A stretch of DNA of 64,000 nucleotides, taken from contig NZ_JAGDEL010000020.1 of the NCBI RefSeq assembly GCF_017497975.1, positions 61,611 through 125,610 on the forward strand. Direction: 5' to 3'. The translations under genes were made by a program, and so were the position numbers. Of the stretch, positions 24,674 through 32,854 are shown one piece after another (the first letter of the stretch is position 1; each line of letters begins with the position of its first letter). This stretch comes from Metabacillus bambusae. GTDB taxonomy: Bacteria > Bacillota > Bacilli > Bacillales > Bacillaceae. A model generated the notes under the pieces. That model ran no database searches. It saw only the letters and a program-made list of their open reading frames with translations, and had not been told where the DNA came from.

Positions 24674-25105
24674 TCATTTTATTTGCCGAATTAAGCCTTG
24701 TAACTCCGCTCGAATGTCTTCTCTAGAAAAAGCATTTGCAAGGGTTTCATTGACTGTATCTTGAGCTTTTTTAAGCTTTTCCTCACCTTCGTTTGTCAAT
24801 GACGTATAAATGGCTCTACGGTCATCTACGCAAATATGTCTTCTTAAGGCTCCACAGCCCTTTGCTTCAAATCTGCTGACAAGTCTTGACATAGCGCTCT
24901 GACTTAAACCAACCATACTCTGTAGTTGTTGTAGCTTTAATTTTTTCTCAGGAGTTTCTGATAAAAATAAAAGCACATAAAATTCTTTTAAAGATAGTTG
25001 ATGGTTTTGTTGCAGGATGCTTTCTAATTCATCCGTAACTTTCATTTGTACATGTGTAAAAGATAACCAACTAGATATCAGTTGATTTTTTTGATTTAAT
25101 TCCAT
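24674..25105 (-). CDS. MarR-family transcriptional regulator
   Basis: 143 residues from the ATG at 25105, which follows AGGTGG; an in-frame GTG at 25112-25114 overlaps that site. The winged helix includes LSLKEFYVLLFLSE, LQQLQSMVGLSQSAMSRLVSRFEAKG (recognition helix) and the wing with DDRRAIYTSLTNEGEEKL. MarR proteins usually repress nearby efflux or redox genes and respond to phenolic or oxidising ligands. A Cys pair (about residues 92 and 98: GCGALRRHICVDDRR) in the wing region could give redox sensing. Neighbouring namA is the obvious target. Confidence 0.88.
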   Translation of the reverse strand: MELNQKNQLISSWLSFTHVQMKVTDELESILQQNHQLSLKEFYVLLFLSETPEKKLKLQQLQSMVGLSQSAMSRLVSRFEAKGCGALRRHICVDDRRAIYTSLTNEGEEKLKKAQDTVNETLANAFSREDIRAELQGLIRQIK

Positions 25106-25313
25106 GAGTACCACCTATTCTAGGGTTTCTTTTTTTACTTTATTATCACATTTGTGACATTGAACTTTTATATTTATCTTTTTATAGTAACAAGTCTTCA
25201 TTTTACTAGTCAAACGTAAACAATTTCCGTATTGGCAAACTCTGCAGCGCATTACCAAAGATGACCCTATTAGAAGTTATCTAAAACATTTGATGGAGAT
25301 TTGGTACAGAATG

Positions 25314-25336
25314 AAAAAAGACGCAATTAGCGTCTT
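25314..25336 (-). terminator. Terminator of the lyase-like gene
   Basis: Arms AAGACGC and GCGTCTT around AATTA, followed on the minus strand by TTTTTTC. The rest of 25106-25412 shows no gene. Confidence 0.8.
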
Positions 25337-25412
25337 ATGGGTATATTATATTAGGGTAATATATAGAGTATCATTTTTAAGTGAAAAGGTAAATATTCCG
25401 AGACAATCACTA

Positions 25413-26864
25413 CTATTCTCTCAATTCAGCTTTATACGTACTAAATTTATTCTCCCACACATTCAACTCACTGATCAAAACTTCTAATCGATGGGCTGAT
25501 TTCATTCGCTGTTTTTCCGTTTCTTTCGGATTAGGCCCTCCCATGACAGAACGAACAACAATAAATTGATAAGGATCAATTGCCTTTTTATAGTGTTCCT
25601 CTGTTAGAGATAATTCAATATCAAATATTTCTTTTGCAATGTCCTTTATTAGCTCAGCATTACCATCATTCAAGCTTTTCCCAGTTTCATTTACCCTTTT
25701 TACGAACGTTTGAACAATTTGATGTGATTGACGAAACGAAAGCTTGTAATCTCTTACAAGGACGTCTGCTAATTCGGTGACAGTTGAGAATCCCTCTTGA
25801 CAACGTTTTAATAGTTTTTCTTTATTTATCGTCATTTTACTAAGTATTTCTGTTAATAACTCGACAATCTGAAAAGAATGAGAAAATCCATGTTCGATAA
25901 TTGGTTGAATATCATCACCTATATCAACAATATCACCAAAAGGTACACTATGAGTCATCAAAAATGCTGATTGCAATTCCCCTATTGTTCTACTAATTAG
26001 TGATCGTGTATGTTCTAAGGATGAAGGGTTTCGTTTTTGTGGCATAATACTTGAGGTTTGGACCAAGCTTTCATCCAATTTTAGAGCGTCCACCTCATTT
26101 GTTACCAAAAACATTAAGTCATAGACGAAACGAGACAATGTAGTTAAGGTGATTGATAATGTGCTGACGACCTCAAGCATGTAATCTGCAGCACTAATAG
26201 CATCATAGGAATTATCTAGAGGCTTATCAAAGGCTAATTTTTTGGAGATATAATGGCGATCAATTGGAAAGCCTGTCGTACCTAAAGCCGCAGCTCCCAT
26301 TGGAGATTGGTTTATTCGCTGAAGTAAGCCAAATCCCCGATCAAGATCTCTTTCTAAATGGTTGTCGATCGCAAGAATATAATGAGCAAATGTCGTCGGC
26401 TGGGCTTGTTGGTTATGGGTATATGCTGGCATAACGGTCAATTCATGCTCCTTCGCTAGCTGTAGAAGGACTTTTTTCATGTCTTTAAGTAAACTCATCC
26501 AATGGACGAGCCTTTCTCGCCAAAACATCCGGTACATCGTTGCATCTAGATCGTTCCGACTTAAAGCAATATGCATATTACCAACTAATTCATCACCAAT
26601 TTCATTTTTTAAATCTGCTTCTATCATAAAAAATAAATCTTCATATTCAGGGTTATACTCCTTTGTGAACCCTTTCACTAATAGCTGTTGATTGGCTAGA
26701 ATTATTTTTTTCGCATCATGATCCTGTAAAATTTTTTTATGGGCTAACATAGCAGCATGAGCAATATTAATTTCTAACATAAAACTTAGAAAATGTTTTT
26801 TTGTAAAATTGTAGCCAGGCTCAAGAATATGCTGAATATAAAGACGAGATCTATCGGATGACAT
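25413..26864 (-). CDS. Argininosuccinate lyase-like protein (fumarase/aspartase superfamily)
   Basis: 483 residues, nearly all helical. The superfamily signature SSIMPQKRNPSSLEH is intact at about residues 273-287, and HNQQAQPTTFAHY matches the TxxQxAxPxTxxH region of argininosuccinate lyase. Yet no argG or other arginine gene is near, the gene is monocistronic, and conserved stretches of housekeeping ArgH, such as the N-terminal LWGGRF, are absent. It is thus probably a paralogue acting on another C-N bond, e.g. a different argininosuccinate-like adduct. Similar stand-alone ArgH-like proteins occur in bacilli. The start follows AGGAAGC. Confidence 0.82.
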   Translation of the reverse strand: MSSDRSRLYIQHILEPGYNFTKKHFLSFMLEINIAHAAMLAHKKILQDHDAKKIILANQQLLVKGFTKEYNPEYEDLFFMIEADLKNEIGDELVGNMHIALSRNDLDATMYRMFWRERLVHWMSLLKDMKKVLLQLAKEHELTVMPAYTHNQQAQPTTFAHYILAIDNHLERDLDRGFGLLQRINQSPMGAAALGTTGFPIDRHYISKKLAFDKPLDNSYDAISAADYMLEVVSTLSITLTTLSRFVYDLMFLVTNEVDALKLDESLVQTSSIMPQKRNPSSLEHTRSLISRTIGELQSAFLMTHSVPFGDIVDIGDDIQPIIEHGFSHSFQIVELLTEILSKMTINKEKLLKRCQEGFSTVTELADVLVRDYKLSFRQSHQIVQTFVKRVNETGKSLNDGNAELIKDIAKEIFDIELSLTEEHYKKAIDPYQFIVVRSVMGGPNPKETEKQRMKSAHRLEVLISELNVWENKFSTYKAELRE

Positions 26865-27210
26865 GCTTCCTGTTCACTCCAATCTCAATTGTTCTTAACT
26901 ATCTATATTCTTTTACTTCTTGACTTGAGCCTGTAAACCGTATGTTCCTATAAAGGCAACTTTATTGTCCTCTTCGTTCTCCTATTCAAGATGAGGGATC
27001 CGTGCAACCTATTAATTTAAAAAGGATAGTAAATTGCGTTCTACTTCCTGTGTATGTAACCAGCTTGGTTTATTATTATATTCCCTTGCACAACAAACTT
27101 AAACTGAACTTGGACATAAGGAGGTCGAGGAAGAATCCCCTTTTCAAGCTAATCGCCCTGGTTAGTTCAACAAGAATCATTGATAAATTCATATAAAAAA
27201 ATGACAAAAT
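26865..27210. other. Intergenic region, nothing recognised
   Basis: About 345 bases. A GGAGGTCGAGG string near 27120 looks like a ribosome site with no good frame behind it. I see no repeat, RNA or coding signal. Confidence 0.5.
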
Positions 27211-27735
27211 TCAAGAAGACTTTAGTAGCTTTCTAATAATTCGTAAATTCAAAAAAAGTATATAAAAAATCCAAGGATAACTTAAAAACGAATACCACAA
27301 ACTCCATCCATTATGGTAAAAAAATTCTGTTTGTAAGTAGATCCATTCAAAACTTATACCTATTATTGAACATATCAAAATATAAAGTATTTGTTTGGAT
27401 ATGCTTTTAGTAAAAGGATAAAAGTTTAGAAATAATATATTTACTGCTGGAAATATAACAAGAAGTGCAGGAAGTGTAGCCCAATCCACTCCCTTGTTAA
27501 AATAACCGTATAGGTCATATTTTAAATCTAGGATAACATTGGCTAATAGTTCGAAATACAGTGCAAAAAAAGTGCTAGTATACATTTCCATTTTTGAAAT
27601 GTGTTTTTTTGAAAAGATTACTATTAACCAGAACATTATTCCAGTTGAATAAGTAACTATATGCGTAAGTAACATTATAAAACTCCATAACATTTTTCCC
27701 ATAGTTTTCTCAATAAATATATTTTTATGATTCAT
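27211..27735 (-). CDS. CBO0543-type integral membrane protein
   Basis: 174 residues with five or six hydrophobic segments. The pattern resembles the CBO0543 family of bacilli and clostridia, two further members of which occur at 55322-56298: an early Glu in a helix (YFELLANVILDLKYDLYGYF), a central FPAVNILFLNFYPF and a late SWFEW-like ISFEWIYLQTEFF. The function of the family is unknown. The ATG is preceded by a weak GAAGATAAG. It is the first gene of the repeat-rich patchwork; a copy of the palindromic repeat lies just upstream. Confidence 0.65.
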   Translation of the reverse strand: MNHKNIFIEKTMGKMLWSFIMLLTHIVTYSTGIMFWLIVIFSKKHISKMEMYTSTFFALYFELLANVILDLKYDLYGYFNKGVDWATLPALLVIFPAVNILFLNFYPFTKSISKQILYILICSIIGISFEWIYLQTEFFYHNGWSLWYSFLSYPWIFYILFLNLRIIRKLLKSS

Positions 27736-27743
27736 ACTTATCT

Positions 27744-27831
27744 TCTACTAAAAACTGCACTGTTAGTTTAATGAAAATTAGGAGTCGCCACAATAACTCA
27801 CTGTAAAACTAAAGCACCCGTAAGTCAACAA
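27744..27831 (+). repeat. Patchwork repeat, copy A (long form)
   Basis: Left half CTACTAAAAACTGCAC-TGTTAGTTTAAT, right half AACTAAAGCACCCG-TAAGTCAAC. Both halves carry the family core (GCACCCG/TTAG). It lies between the start of the CBO0543 gene and the stop of the next membrane gene. Confidence 0.65.
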
Positions 27832-27842
27832 GTTTTTTTCCT

Positions 27843-28316
27843 CTATACACTCGACACTAATACTTTTTCTTTTAAAAATTGAAAACCATATAATAGCAAT
27901 GCTTCAACAGTGAAAACATACATTAAATGAATTTTTTTCATTCTTACCAAAGATGCTATTCCGAATTTTGTTAAGTAATCCACCAAAATATAAGTAAGCA
28001 TTAAATCCACGATTAAATTCAAAATCATATATCTAAAAAATTTTCCGTAAGTCCATTTTAAAATCCATATGGAACCAACCAAAAATGGTCCCCACATAAA
28101 AGGAATTACTCCAGATACTTTAGGATGGAGTGTTTCATACCACCACCACCATTTTCGTTTTTTTGCGATAAAATTAACAATCCTCACCACTATAGTAATA
28201 AATAAACCAGCTGGTAAAAAACGCTTAAAAGAAATCTTACCTAATATAGGAACAGTAAACCAAGGAAGAAGCATCATCATCATCAACAATACCTTAGAAT
28301 ACTTCATTATTTTCAT
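27843..28316 (-). CDS. Integral membrane protein of unknown function
   Basis: 157 residues from the ATG at 28316, seven bases after AGGAGG. There are about four membrane segments. The first ends LLPWFTVPILG; a basic loop with FIAKKRKWWWWYETLHPKVSG follows, and a run of four Trp is notable. VRMKKIHLMYVF precedes the last helix. It is probably a relative of small Bacillus membrane proteins found beside CBO0543 genes. No enzymatic motif is seen. It is monocistronic in feel: an orphan terminator and repeats lie on both sides. Confidence 0.65.
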   Translation of the reverse strand: MKIMKYSKVLLMMMMLLPWFTVPILGKISFKRFLPAGLFITIVVRIVNFIAKKRKWWWWYETLHPKVSGVIPFMWGPFLVGSIWILKWTYGKFFRYMILNLIVDLMLTYILVDYLTKFGIASLVRMKKIHLMYVFTVEALLLYGFQFLKEKVLVSSV

Positions 28317-28402
28317 CAAACAACCTCCTATTCAATCCATCAGGAATAATATCCCCCAGAATAGGAAAAATATAAAAAATAACAGCATCTATGAAATCTA
28401 TC

Positions 28403-28438
28403 AAAAAAGAGACGAATTTTAATATTCGTCTCTTTTTT
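28403..28438 (-). terminator. Orphan intrinsic terminator
   Basis: Arms AAAAAAGAGACGAAT (28403-28417) and ATTCGTCTCTTTTTT (28424-28438) are perfect over 15 bp. No gene on either strand ends here: the minus-strand gene upstream has its own terminator at 28591. It may be the leftover of a lost gene. Confidence 0.8.
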
Positions 28439-28448
28439 CATTACCTTC

Positions 28449-28476
28449 TTAATCTAAACTGCCTCGTTAGAATATT
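28449..28476 (+). repeat. Patchwork repeat, copy B (short)
   Basis: TTAATCTAAACTGCCTCG-TTAGAATATT, 11 bases after the orphan terminator. Only the left half of the long form is present. Confidence 0.55.
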
Positions 28477-28590
28477 TACTTCAATTTTATTAGTTCCATT
28501 AACACTAGTGCAAGGAACATCCGTTTGTGGAGGAAAGTTAGCTGTTATAATGATGACTGGGTAATAATAAGTAAGTTACCGTTACCTATT

Positions 28591-28620
28591 AAAAAAGCAA
28601 GGCCCGATTGGCCCTGCTTG
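28591..28620 (-). terminator. Terminator of the cupredoxin gene
   Basis: On the minus strand AAGCAGGGCC, a short loop and GGCCTTGCTT, then six T. It abuts the stop codon. Confidence 0.85.
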
Positions 28621-29010
28621 TTATTTAACTATTACTTTTCCAACCATTCCTTCCTTGAAATGGTACCGACATATCAGTTCATATGTACCGGGCTTTTTCG
28701 GTTTCACGGTAATGGTTTTTTCTTTTCCTGGCTGAACTTCGGCGTCTATTCTGAGCTTTTCCACTGTGAAGGTGTGCTCTTTCTTACCTTCGTTTTTCAA
28801 TATCAACGTTGTTGTTCTTCCATTCGGAATAGTAATGACTTTCGGATTAAAGAAATCATCGTTCAACTCGACCTCAATCGCTTTCACCGTCTCAATAGGC
28901 TGTGTTACAACGCCGGATTCGGCAAATACGCTGAGTGAGCCTAGAGTTGTAACAACCACAATCATCGCAAGCAAAACGACCAGTCCTGTTAACCACTTTT
29001 TCACAGACAT
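28621..29010 (-). CDS. Secreted or membrane-anchored cupredoxin-domain protein
   Basis: 129 residues from the ATG at 29010, seven bases after GGAGG; an in-frame TTG two codons earlier is less likely. A signal or anchor helix (about 8-30, ending SVFAES) is followed by a cupredoxin fold. Possible type 1 copper ligands are all present: His79 in KKEHTF, and Cys114, His117 and Met122 in LICRYHFKEGM. The extracellular protein probably binds copper and carries electrons, or buffers copper as in CopC/CupA-like proteins. A terminator follows directly. No respiratory or copper-pump gene is nearby. Confidence 0.85.
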   Translation of the reverse strand: MSVKKWLTGLVVLLAMIVVVTTLGSLSVFAESGVVTQPIETVKAIEVELNDDFFNPKVITIPNGRTTTLILKNEGKKEHTFTVEKLRIDAEVQPGKEKTITVKPKKPGTYELICRYHFKEGMVGKVIVK

Positions 29011-29130
29011 TCGCAATCCCTCCTTTCCTAAGCATTATTTTTATCCAATTCATAAAATATTATCACTATAAATTGGGTTCCAACGTGCTTTCAAATAGTA
29101 ACCCTTTTTTCTAAAACAGTGACAAAGAAA

Positions 29131-29156
29131 AAAGATCGACACTAATGGCGATCTTC
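29131..29156 (-). terminator. Orphan terminator before repeat C
   Basis: On the minus strand AAGATCG, a 10-base loop and CGATCTTTTTT. No gene ends within 150 bases except the RCC1-like gene beyond the repeat. Confidence 0.7.
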
Positions 29157-29176
29157 TGGAATCCATTCTTATTCAA

Positions 29177-29250
29177 TTAACCTGCTTCGTAGTTCAGGAA
29201 AAAAGCTCTACTCCTTATTGAAGTAAAGCACCCATTAGCTGAAGAAAGAA
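29177..29250 (+). repeat. Patchwork repeat, copy C (long form)
   Basis: AACCTGCTTCG-TAGTTCAGGAAAAAAG, then CTCCTTATTGAAGTAAAG, then CACCCATTAGCTGAAGAAAG. It shows both halves and the TTATTGAAG block shared with copies D, F and M. Confidence 0.75.
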
Positions 29251-29322
29251 TTTTTAACTTTTATGTTTAATCCTTTTTTGGGATTTATTAATTGCAGGAA
29301 CTGTATCCTTTTTACCTGAAAA

Positions 29323-30219
29323 CTAATTGTTGGGCAGTTGGATGCCGTGCCAGCCGCTTACATCGCATTGGCCATATTCATTATCACCCACTGCAACCAC
29401 CGTGCCGTCCGATTTAAGACCGACGGTATGGGCACAACCCGCCGCTATTGCCACAATATCGCGCCAATCACTTACATTACATTGGCCATACTCATTCCAA
29501 CCCACAGCCGCCACAGTACCGTCCGATTTTAGGCAGATGGTATGTTTACTACCCGCCGCTATCGCCACAATGCCGCGCCAGCCGCTTACATCGCATTGGT
29601 CATGTTTATTTAATCCCACAGCCGTCACCGTACCGTCCGATTTAAGACCGATTGTATGAAGATAACCCGCCGCGACAGCCACTAAGTCGTTCCAGCCGCT
29701 TACATTGCATTGGCGATACCGGTTATTACCCACAGCTGCCACCGTGCCGTCCAATTTAAGACCGATGGTTTGCCAATCACCCGCCGCGACCGCCACAATA
29801 TCATGCCAGCCGCTTACATTGCATTGGCCTTCATTATTTCGACCCACAGCCACCACCGTGCCATCCGATTTAAGCCCAATGGTACGACGCCAACCCGCCG
29901 CAACCGCTACAATATCGCGCCAGTCGATTACATCGCATTGGTCATGCTTATTCCAACCCACAGCCGCCACAGTACTGTCAGATTTAAGACCGATTGTATG
30001 AGCATTACCCGTGTTCGTCGCCATATGAACATTACCAGCCGCGACCGCCACAATATCGTGCCAGCCGCTTACATCACATTGGCCATATTTATTATCACCC
30101 ACAGCCGTCACGGTACCGTCAGATTTAAGCCCAACAGTATGACAACGACCCGCCGCTATGGTATCTGTAGGCCACCGTTTCAACTTTAAAGCCGCTTCTT
30201 TCGGTGAAATGTAATCCAT
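29323..30219 (-). CDS. RCC1-like seven-bladed beta-propeller protein
   Basis: 298 residues composed of seven repeats of about 36 residues with consensus HTIGLKSDGTVAAVG, then N-x-YGQC-x-VSGW, then DIVAVAAG, after a 20-residue start (MDYISPKEAALKLKRW). Repeat 2 is preceded by an 11-residue insertion (VHMATNTGNA region). The repeats are nearly identical at DNA level, implying recent expansion or gene conversion. The GC content is visibly far above the neighbours. There is no signal peptide. RCC1 propellers serve as protein interaction scaffolds; the partner is unknown. It is monocistronic and flanked by long-form repeats C and D on both sides. Confidence 0.88.
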   Translation of the reverse strand: MDYISPKEAALKLKRWPTDTIAAGRCHTVGLKSDGTVTAVGDNKYGQCDVSGWHDIVAVAAGNVHMATNTGNAHTIGLKSDSTVAAVGWNKHDQCDVIDWRDIVAVAAGWRRTIGLKSDGTVVAVGRNNEGQCNVSGWHDIVAVAAGDWQTIGLKLDGTVAAVGNNRYRQCNVSGWNDLVAVAAGYLHTIGLKSDGTVTAVGLNKHDQCDVSGWRGIVAIAAGSKHTICLKSDGTVAAVGWNEYGQCNVSDWRDIVAIAAGCAHTVGLKSDGTVVAVGDNEYGQCDVSGWHGIQLPNN

Positions 30220-30276
30220 TTTTTACCTCCTTGAAAACAAGACCTATTTTTTTCATTGTATCACTTTTTCTTGTTA

Positions 30277-30350
30277 TACTAACCTGCACCGTTACTAGAA
30301 TAAGAAAAATCGATCCTTCCTTCTTGAAGCATCGCACCTGTTAGCTTAAT
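30277..30350 (+). repeat. Patchwork repeat, copy D (long form)
   Basis: TACTAACCTGCACCG-TTACTAGAATAAGAAAAAT, then CTTCTTGAAGCATCGCAC, then CTGTTAGCTTAAT. It lies 19 bases past the stop of the nucleotidyltransferase gene. Confidence 0.75.
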
Positions 30351-30368
30351 ATGGAAACCGTTTGAAAT

Positions 30369-30989
30369 TTAACTCGGCAAACCTACTTCAGAATAAAAAT
30401 AAGATAAATTGTGTGAAGAAAGTGCTTTTTTTATCAACTTTTCATCATATCCATTATGCATTATTGTGTTTAAAATTGATTTAATTCTATCTTGCCTTTG
30501 TCTTCTTAAATTTAATTCCAATTGTATCTCTAGTGGAACAGTGGGAATAGTGTATTCTCCAATTCTCACGTTTTTAAAGTTACTCCAAATATACTGTCCA
30601 CCCTCCCATATTCCATCGCCTGTTATAGAGTCGGGGATTCCAGCTGAATCAGATATATGTACAACTTCAACATTGAAACCGTTAATCTTCCATCTGCCTT
30701 TTGTCCAAGTGAAACCCGATGGGAATGTTTGATTAAATACAGGTTCTTCTTTAGAAGATAACCAATCATTAACGTGCCGATTTTCACTTTTGGTAGGAAG
30801 GGAAAACTCATTTAGTAATTCAGCAAATTGTGAGACACCTTCTTTATGTTTAACATAAATATCTATATCACCTGGTTCCATTTTACAACCTTGCAGAACT
30901 GAACCCACTAATATCCAATCTATTTTTGTATTTGACTGAAAATAAATCTCACACACTTTAGACAATACACCTTTCCAACTTTTGTCCAT
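30369..30989 (-). CDS. Nucleotidyltransferase-fold protein
   Basis: 206 residues. LVGSVLQGCKMEPGDIDIYV at about 27-46 is the polymerase beta-type nucleotidyltransferase motif (GS-x-x-x-G then DIDIY with two metal-binding Asp). The rest (WTKGRWKINGFNVEVVHIS, then LEIQLELNLRRQRQDRI) follows the pattern of stand-alone NTP-transferase proteins that resemble aminoglycoside or RNA-type adenylyltransferases. A possible third carboxylate is in VEVVHIS. Substrate unknown; antibiotic adenylation or a toxin/antitoxin role are options. No HEPN partner gene is adjacent, which argues against a MNT-HEPN toxin pair. Confidence 0.75.
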   Translation of the reverse strand: MDKSWKGVLSKVCEIYFQSNTKIDWILVGSVLQGCKMEPGDIDIYVKHKEGVSQFAELLNEFSLPTKSENRHVNDWLSSKEEPVFNQTFPSGFTWTKGRWKINGFNVEVVHISDSAGIPDSITGDGIWEGGQYIWSNFKNVRIGEYTIPTVPLEIQLELNLRRQRQDRIKSILNTIMHNGYDEKLIKKALSSHNLSYFYSEVGLPS

Positions 30990-31039
30990 TTATCTCACCT
31001 CAATTGATATAAATTCAATATAGATTCAAATTTCCCTAC

Positions 31040-31066
31040 TTCAACTAAACTGCCCCATTAGTTGAA
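31040..31066 (+). repeat. Patchwork repeat, copy E (short, perfect stem)
   Basis: Arms TTCAACTAA (31040-31048) and TTAGTTGAA (31058-31066) are perfect over 9 bp; the loop is ACTGCCCCA. It is the clearest example of the stem form. Confidence 0.75.
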
Positions 31067-31227
31067 TAACGATAAAAAAGCTAAAATTGATAACCACCCC
31101 TACCTATTTTAATATTCCATTATCGTTTTCCGCCCTTGTCCCATGCAAATTAATAAATAAATCATAGTGTAATAGTAAAGGGAAAATCATACCTTTTTAT
31201 GGAAAAAACTATGAGAAGGGAGGTTAC

Positions 31228-31638
31228 ATGATGAATTGGGACAAATTAAAAAAACTTTGTCAAGAATTTGCTAGAATACTTGGTGGGAGTGGTAGCCTAG
31301 ATGAAAATGGGGTTTGTTTAGTTCAAAAGTTTCGTAATATTGACTTTACAATTCTTGGACGTGAAACTAACTCTCCACTAGTTGTTCCTCAATTTTTCAG
31401 TTTTGAAAATTTAGATAGAAAAGGTAATGCCTTAAATTTAGGAGAAACCGTTCTATTACAAGAAGAAGTAAACCCCTTATTAACGGAACTTCGAAAACGA
31501 GACATTATCGTTACTGCTATTCATAATCACTGGTTATTTGAAGAACCTAGAGCAATGTACATGCACTTTGAATCAGTTGAACCACCTCTGCAATTTGCAA
31601 AAAAAGTAAGGGAAGCATTTAAAGTTTTAAGAGGCTAA
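31228..31638 (+). CDS. DUF1259 (LpqO-like) protein
   Basis: 136 residues with one DUF1259 unit: FTILGRETNSPLVVPQFFSF, then LLLTEL-like PLLTELRKRDIIVTAIHNHW, then LFEEPRAMYMHFESVEPP. DUF1259 proteins of actinomycetes and bacilli often have two units and a signal peptide; this one is a single, cytoplasmic unit. Conserved His residues in AIHNHWLFEE and MHFE suggest metal binding. The function is unknown. GGGAGG precedes tandem ATG codons. A terminator and repeat F follow immediately, so this is a self-contained transcription unit. Confidence 0.8.
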   Translation: MMNWDKLKKLCQEFARILGGSGSLDENGVCLVQKFRNIDFTILGRETNSPLVVPQFFSFENLDRKGNALNLGETVLLQEEVNPLLTELRKRDIIVTAIHNHWLFEEPRAMYMHFESVEPPLQFAKKVREAFKVLRG

Positions 31639-31646
31639 ATTTCACG

Positions 31647-31686
31647 GCACTATTTAAGGTAAGCATCGCCTTAATAGTGCTTTTTT
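31647..31686 (+). terminator. Terminator of the DUF1259 gene
   Basis: GCACTATTTAAGG pairs with CCTTAATAGTGC (one bulge), followed by six T. Confidence 0.85.
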
Positions 31687-31749
31687 CGTTTAGTATGACA
31701 GCAATAGAAAATTCCCTTGCAAGCATCATTAGCAAACACGTTTTGTAAA

Positions 31750-31825
31750 CAAACCTGCACCTATACTTCAATAAGAAAAATGCGACACCTCGTTATTGAA
31801 GTATCGCTACCCATTTGCTTATTAA
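31750..31825 (+). repeat. Patchwork repeat, copy F (long form)
   Basis: AAACCTGCACC-TATACTTCAATAAGAAAAA, then CTCGTTATTGAAGTATCG, then CTACCCATTTGCTTATTAA. The internal arms TTCAATAA and TTATTGAA pair. Confidence 0.75.
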
Positions 31826-31830
31826 CTAAA

Positions 31831-32158
31831 CTATATTTTTTTGGCTATACAAAACATTTCGGCAAAATCATTTACAATAGTTTTTAAATCGTTTCTCATT
31901 CTTTCCAATTCTTCCGCATAATCTTTATCATTAATTAGAGTAAGTACGGAAATATCCCTATTCTCAGCGTATCTAATCCATTACCCTTATATTTTCCATC
32001 TTGTACTTGATTTTTAGATTGACTTCTAAATCTCTGGATGTAAGCTCGTTAAAAATAACATCTTTATTCCAATATCTTTTTACATCTTCATAATAAGCAG
32101 TTGGAAAGTAATGATATACCCACCATTTCGTTAGTTCTATATTTATAAAATATCTCAC
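31831..32158 (-). pseudogene. Frameshifted hypothetical gene coupled to DinB
   Basis: A GTG at 32158 overlaps the TAG of the DinB gene (TAGTG), so translation would be coupled. The first frame (61 residues, MRYFINIELTKWWVYHYFPT...) ends at a TAG near 31973. A protein-like second frame continues one base off (IRYAENRDISVLTLINDKDY..., ending FAEMFCIAKKI) to a stop at 31831. A single-base shift joins the two into a protein of about 108 residues with many aromatic residues at the start and a helical end. I do not recognise the family. A sequencing error would also explain it. Confidence 0.55.
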
Positions 32159-32643
32159 TAATTCTTTTTGCTAGGATTCCAGCTCTTCTGTATCTTCCGA
32201 ATATAAATAATTTGACCGATGTGATATGCATTATGTGTCGTTACACACCCTAATACTTCCCACCAATTAGTATCAGAGAACCCTTGAACATCACTCTCTA
32301 GTTGTTCTTTCGTTAATATTTCTTGCCAATGTAAAAGAACTTCTAAAAGTTGTTTTTGAAGTTCATAGAATGTTTTATTTTTTGAAATGGTAAACGTACT
32401 GTCATTAGTTCCTACTGTCTGAACTGCATTAACACTAGATTCTTTATACCTTGTTTGCCAAGTTTCATTCCAATAAAGCAAATGTTGTACAATTTCGGCA
32501 ATACTATTACTTTCTTCACCCACCTTCCAAAAAGCTTCTTCCTCTGTCAAATTTTTAACAGATTCTGAAAATGGTACGTACCAACTTTGCTCGTTTGCAT
32601 TAGCTAACAATTGGTCAGACAAAACATCTTTTGGGTGAAACAT
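32158..32643 (-). CDS. DinB-superfamily protein
   Basis: 161 residues, a four-helix bundle of the DinB/YfiT type. The three putative metal ligands are His54 (IVQHLLYWNE) and His137 and His141 (TTHNAYHIGQI). Members include DNA-damage-induced proteins of unknown action and thiol-dependent transferases such as bacillithiol S-transferases, which remain the best guess. The ATG is preceded by AAAGGAGG in the leader. The stop overlaps the start of a downstream frameshifted gene. A second, clearly different DinB gene is at 54303-54833, in the same kind of repeat-flanked setting. Confidence 0.85.
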   Translation of the reverse strand: MFHPKDVLSDQLLANANEQSWYVPFSESVKNLTEEEAFWKVGEESNSIAEIVQHLLYWNETWQTRYKESSVNAVQTVGTNDSTFTISKNKTFYELQKQLLEVLLHWQEILTKEQLESDVQGFSDTNWWEVLGCVTTHNAYHIGQIIYIRKIQKSWNPSKKN

Positions 32644-32745
32644 ACCTCATACCTCCTTTTAAGGATTATCAGAATTTATATGCTACTTTATCTACTTTTA
32701 ATCATTCCCTTTCAAATGGTTATTCCCCTCTTTTATTAACTCTTT

Positions 32746-32785
32746 CTTCAACTAAACTGCTTACGTTAGTTGGACAACGAAAAAA
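32746..32785 (+). repeat. Patchwork repeat, copy G
   Basis: CTTCAACTAAACTGCTTACG-TTAGTTGGACAACGAAAAAA. Same start and core as copy E, with two changes in the right arm. Confidence 0.7.
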
Positions 32786-32839
32786 GGCTACCTTAGCAAC
32801 ATCTATTCTTTTGTTTACACAGCTTAGATTAAGGTAACC
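32780..32839 (-). terminator. Terminator of the cupin gene
   Basis: GGCTACCTTA and TAAGGTAACC pair (one wobble) across a large loop that has its own small stem; six T follow on the minus strand. Confidence 0.65.
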
Positions 32840-32854
32840 ATTCATAGATTACAA

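Noticed and set aside
27002..27196. 64-codon plus-strand frame in an intergenic gap
   Set aside because: No ribosome site, no family, and composition like the surrounding non-coding DNA.
28069..28422. 117-codon plus-strand frame
   Set aside because: Antisense to a membrane protein gene with a perfect AGGAGG start; it ends within the orphan terminator.
29327..30189. Several long plus-strand frames of up to 159 codons
   Set aside because: They are antisense shadows of the repetitive, GC-rich RCC1-like gene; the repeated Pro/His/Arg pattern only mirrors the blades.
29323..30219. Regular DNA repeats that could suggest a CRISPR array
   Set aside because: The 110-base units are coding blades in a single open frame, with no short direct repeats and unique spacers.
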